This document shows positions 5,752 to 7,112 of a stretch of DNA of 7,112 nucleotides, piece by piece. The stretch comes from an uncultured Bacteroidota bacterium (GTDB lineage: Bacteria > Bacteroidota > Bacteroidia > Chitinophagales > Chitinophagaceae): NCBI GenBank assembly GCA_903929655.1, contig CAIYVS010000503.1, positions 1-7,112 of the forward strand, written 5' to 3'. Under the pieces are notes generated by a model. It was given only the letters and a program-made list of their open reading frames with translations. It was not told the DNA's origin and ran no database searches. The stretch's first letter is position 1, and the number at the start of each line of letters is the position of its first letter. The translations under genes were made by a program, and so were the position numbers.

Positions 5752-6561
5752 ATGAGAATTATTATTCAGATTTTTATAGCCTGTATATTTATCACACCTG
5801 CCTTTGCGCAGGACGATGAAAATTGGGAAACCTATATGGTGCAGGTAGATAAAAAACCGGCCTCATTGCTTGTCAACGTCGCCCTCTACGATCGTTCACC
5901 AAATAAACTACTGCCTTACCTGCTCATTACCGGGCCCAAGAGTAAGCTTTGTCAAACCAACGGCTTGCCACACAAAGATGAGATTCCTCAACTGGAAGAA
6001 ATACTTCATTCCGCCGACCTTTTCATAACAGGCGTCACAGCAAAAGCCCTTGCAGGCACAATGACATACAACTGCCAGCGCCTCAACTATTACTACATAA
6101 AAGACACAGTCGGCATAGAACAGGCATTGTCCCGTATGTACAGGCGCTCATTTAAAGACTATAAGTATGTTTATAAAATAAAGTACGAACCCGACTGGAG
6201 CACATACCGCAACTTCCTCTATCCCAACGAAGAAAATCTTACATGGATAGAAAACAATAAGATCATCACAAAACTTATCACACAAGGCGATAGCCTTACC
6301 AAACCAAGAAATATCAGTTTTGTACTCTTATTTAAAAAAGAAGATGACCGGAAAGCCTTTATAGACTTCGCCAATCAAAAAGAATATAAAATAGGCGAGA
6401 TAAACTTTATCAAAAATGCAGACATGCCTTATCTCCTCAAAATCTCAAAATTCGATAAAATACAACCAGGTATCATTTCCCAAATGAGCACCGAAATAAA
6501 GACTGAAATCAAGAAATACAACGGAATATATGAAGGCTGGACAAGCGATCTGGTAAAATAA
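5752..6561 (+). CDS. Exported DUF695 protein with C-terminal RraB-like domain
   Basis: A 269-residue protein. Residues 1-19 are a Sec signal peptide (hydrophobic IIIQIFIACIFITP, cut after AFA before Q20); there is no lipobox near the cut, so it should be periplasmic or secreted. Residues about 23-160 resemble DUF695: it opens NWETYMVQVDKKPASLLVNVAL, has conserved-looking NYYYIKD (112-118), and closes with DWSTYRNFLYPNEEN (148-162). Residues about 164-260 resemble the RraB/DUF1260 fold, with GDSLTKPRNISFVLLFKKEDDRKAF at 179-203. In Proteobacteria RraB binds RNase E in the cytoplasm; an exported copy cannot do that, so the fold is probably reused. C67 and C108 are the only cysteines of the mature protein and could form a disulfide. 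It follows DUF1634 by 18 bases and probably shares its transcript, but no functional link to transport is evident. The domain call is from pattern memory, not a search. Confidence 0.72.
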   Translation: MRIIIQIFIACIFITPAFAQDDENWETYMVQVDKKPASLLVNVALYDRSPNKLLPYLLITGPKSKLCQTNGLPHKDEIPQLEEILHSADLFITGVTAKALAGTMTYNCQRLNYYYIKDTVGIEQALSRMYRRSFKDYKYVYKIKYEPDWSTYRNFLYPNEENLTWIENNKIITKLITQGDSLTKPRNISFVLLFKKEDDRKAFIDFANQKEYKIGEINFIKNADMPYLLKISKFDKIQPGIISQMSTEIKTEIKKYNGIYEGWTSDLVK

Positions 6562-6577
6562 AAAACATTTTTATACC

Positions 6578-6594
6578 GCAAGTTTCCAACTTGC
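6578..6594. repeat. REP-like palindrome between convergent genes
   Basis: GCAAGTT, loop TCC, AACTTGC: a perfect 7-bp stem with a 3-base loop, 17 bases after the DUF695 stop and 34 bases from the small minus-strand gene's stop. No T-run follows on plus; on minus a T-run occurs only about 10 bases later. It may act as a weak bidirectional terminator or be a single REP-type repeat. Confidence 0.55.
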
Positions 6595-6627
6595 AGCACC
6601 CTTCATTAATCTAAGATGTGAAAGAGT

Positions 6628-6888
6628 TTAACTTAAGCCCTCATGAAAAACAGGGGTAAACTCAACATCTTTAATAATAGGATCACCATTGGCATCAACG
6701 GTGTATTCCGCAATTAAATAGTCGAACATATCCAGGGGAAATATCCTGAATTTTTTGTCCCCGACATTCAAATGGAATTTTTTTGCAACCTCTTCTGTAA
6801 ATGGTTCATTGTCGTTCGCAACGATGATATAATTGCCTCCGTAGTAATGAACAGTCTTGCCAATTGGATACCAAGTGTGTGCGTCCAT
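6628..6888 (-). CDS. Small hypothetical protein, 86 residues
   Basis: I do not recognise this protein. From the ATG at 6888 it encodes 86 residues beginning MDAHTWYPIGKTVHYYGG and ending FTPVFHEGLS, TAA. It is acidic overall, has no signal peptide or membrane segment, and carries alternating hydrophobic stretches (NYIIVAND, KFRIFPLDMFDYLIAEYTVD) that suggest a small beta-rich soluble domain. An in-frame TTG at 6915 would add nine residues (MKITKIAKH), but an exact TAnnTTTG -7 element covers that TTG, so transcripts would begin after it; ATG 6888 is therefore preferred. It is convergent with the DUF695 gene and apparently a single-gene unit. Sensible amino-acid composition and a promoter upstream argue for a real gene, but homology was not tested. 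Confidence 0.65.
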   Translation of the reverse strand: MDAHTWYPIGKTVHYYGGNYIIVANDNEPFTEEVAKKFHLNVGDKKFRIFPLDMFDYLIAEYTVDANGDPIIKDVEFTPVFHEGLS

Positions 6889-6912
6889 ATGTTTAGCAAT
6901 TTTAGTTATCTT

Positions 6913-6920
6913 CAAAATTA
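6913..6920 (-). promoter_or_regulatory. Candidate -7 promoter element for the small hypothetical gene
   Basis: On minus, TAATTTTG (6920-6913) is an exact TAnnTTTG match. Transcription would start near 6906 and give an 18-base leader to the ATG at 6888. No TTG is found at -33, and the region is so AT-rich that a chance match is possible. Confidence 0.4.
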
Positions 6921-7093
6921 GAATATTTATTCTTATTTATGTAATAATTAACAATTAAATCATTTTAGATTTTTTTTTAGCTCTAAATTCTACCGATTTT
7001 TAAATATAATTTGATATAATTTAATTATTTTGTTAAATTTTATAATGCTATTTTAATTATATGTCTGCATTTATTACACGGAAATCATAATTG
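6921..7093. other. Very AT-rich intergenic stretch
   Basis: Over 6961-7080 only 20 of 120 bases are G or C, the poorest part of the window. There are repeated A/T words (TATAATTTGATATAATTTAATTA near 7005-7026), poly-T at 6969-6978 and two TATAAT hexamers, but no exact TAnnTTTG on plus and no hairpin of note. The short frame from ATG 7061 stops after nine codons. Confidence 0.5.
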
Positions 7094-7112
7094 ATGTCTG
7101 AGCCTCAGTCAC
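7094..7112 (+). CDS. Possible gene start cut by the right edge
   Basis: ATG at 7094 opens a frame (MSEPQS) to the end of the window, right where composition turns from AT-rich to balanced. Six codons are too few to confirm a gene; the call rests only on that change and an acceptable N-terminus. Confidence 0.2.

Noticed and set aside
7061..7090. ATG at 7061 as a gene start
   Set aside because: The frame ends at TAA after nine codons.

Overview
The window looks like chromosomal DNA of a Bacteroidota bacterium, most likely from the Chitinophagaceae/Sphingobacteriales side. The reasons are an AT-leaning composition, start codons mostly preceded by A/T-rich sequence rather than a Shine-Dalgarno box, several matches to the Bacteroidota -7 promoter element TAnnTTTG, and gene families typical of the group (exported glycine-rich repeat protein, Bacteroidota-type HtrB/LpxL acyltransferase, TSUP + DUF1634 pair). 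No phage, insertion-sequence, CRISPR, tRNA or rRNA gene is visible. The taxonomic call is inference from sequence style, not from a database match.

Layout. Positions 1-494 (minus) hold the N-terminal part of an exported glycine-rich protein that runs off the left edge. A 373-base AT-rich gap (495-867) follows; it holds a long imperfect inverted repeat and the terminator of the next gene. A one-gene cold-shock protein unit (868-1059, minus) has a recognisable promoter and terminator. Upstream of it, also on minus, lie an HtrB/LpxL-family acyltransferase (2176-3054) and a membrane fatty acid desaturase (1149-2174), separated by one base and so almost certainly one transcript. Divergent from these, on plus, is a DEAD-box RNA helicase (3212-4420). 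Next on plus is a compact group: a TSUP (TauE/SafE) transporter (4499-5335), a DUF1634 membrane protein overlapping it by 4 bases (5332-5733), and an exported DUF695/RraB-like protein (5752-6561). A REP-like hairpin separates this from a convergent small orphan gene (6628-6888, minus). The right edge is very AT-rich, with a possible gene start in the last 19 bases.

How the genes may work together. Cold-shock protein, DEAD-box helicase, fatty acid desaturase and HtrB/LpxL-family acyltransferase are four classes with well-known members used by bacteria in the cold: RNA unfolding on one side, membrane and lipid A remodelling on the other. They sit side by side here in about 3.6 kb, so a cold-adaptation neighbourhood is the best system-level hypothesis; the sequence does not prove it. 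The TSUP/DUF1634 pair is probably one membrane transport module for a sulfur-containing or organic anion whose identity cannot be read from the sequence.

A second theme is start codons. The acyltransferase, desaturase and helicase all lack a usable ATG and appear to start at GTG, TTG and TTG; the acyltransferase may even use an ATT.
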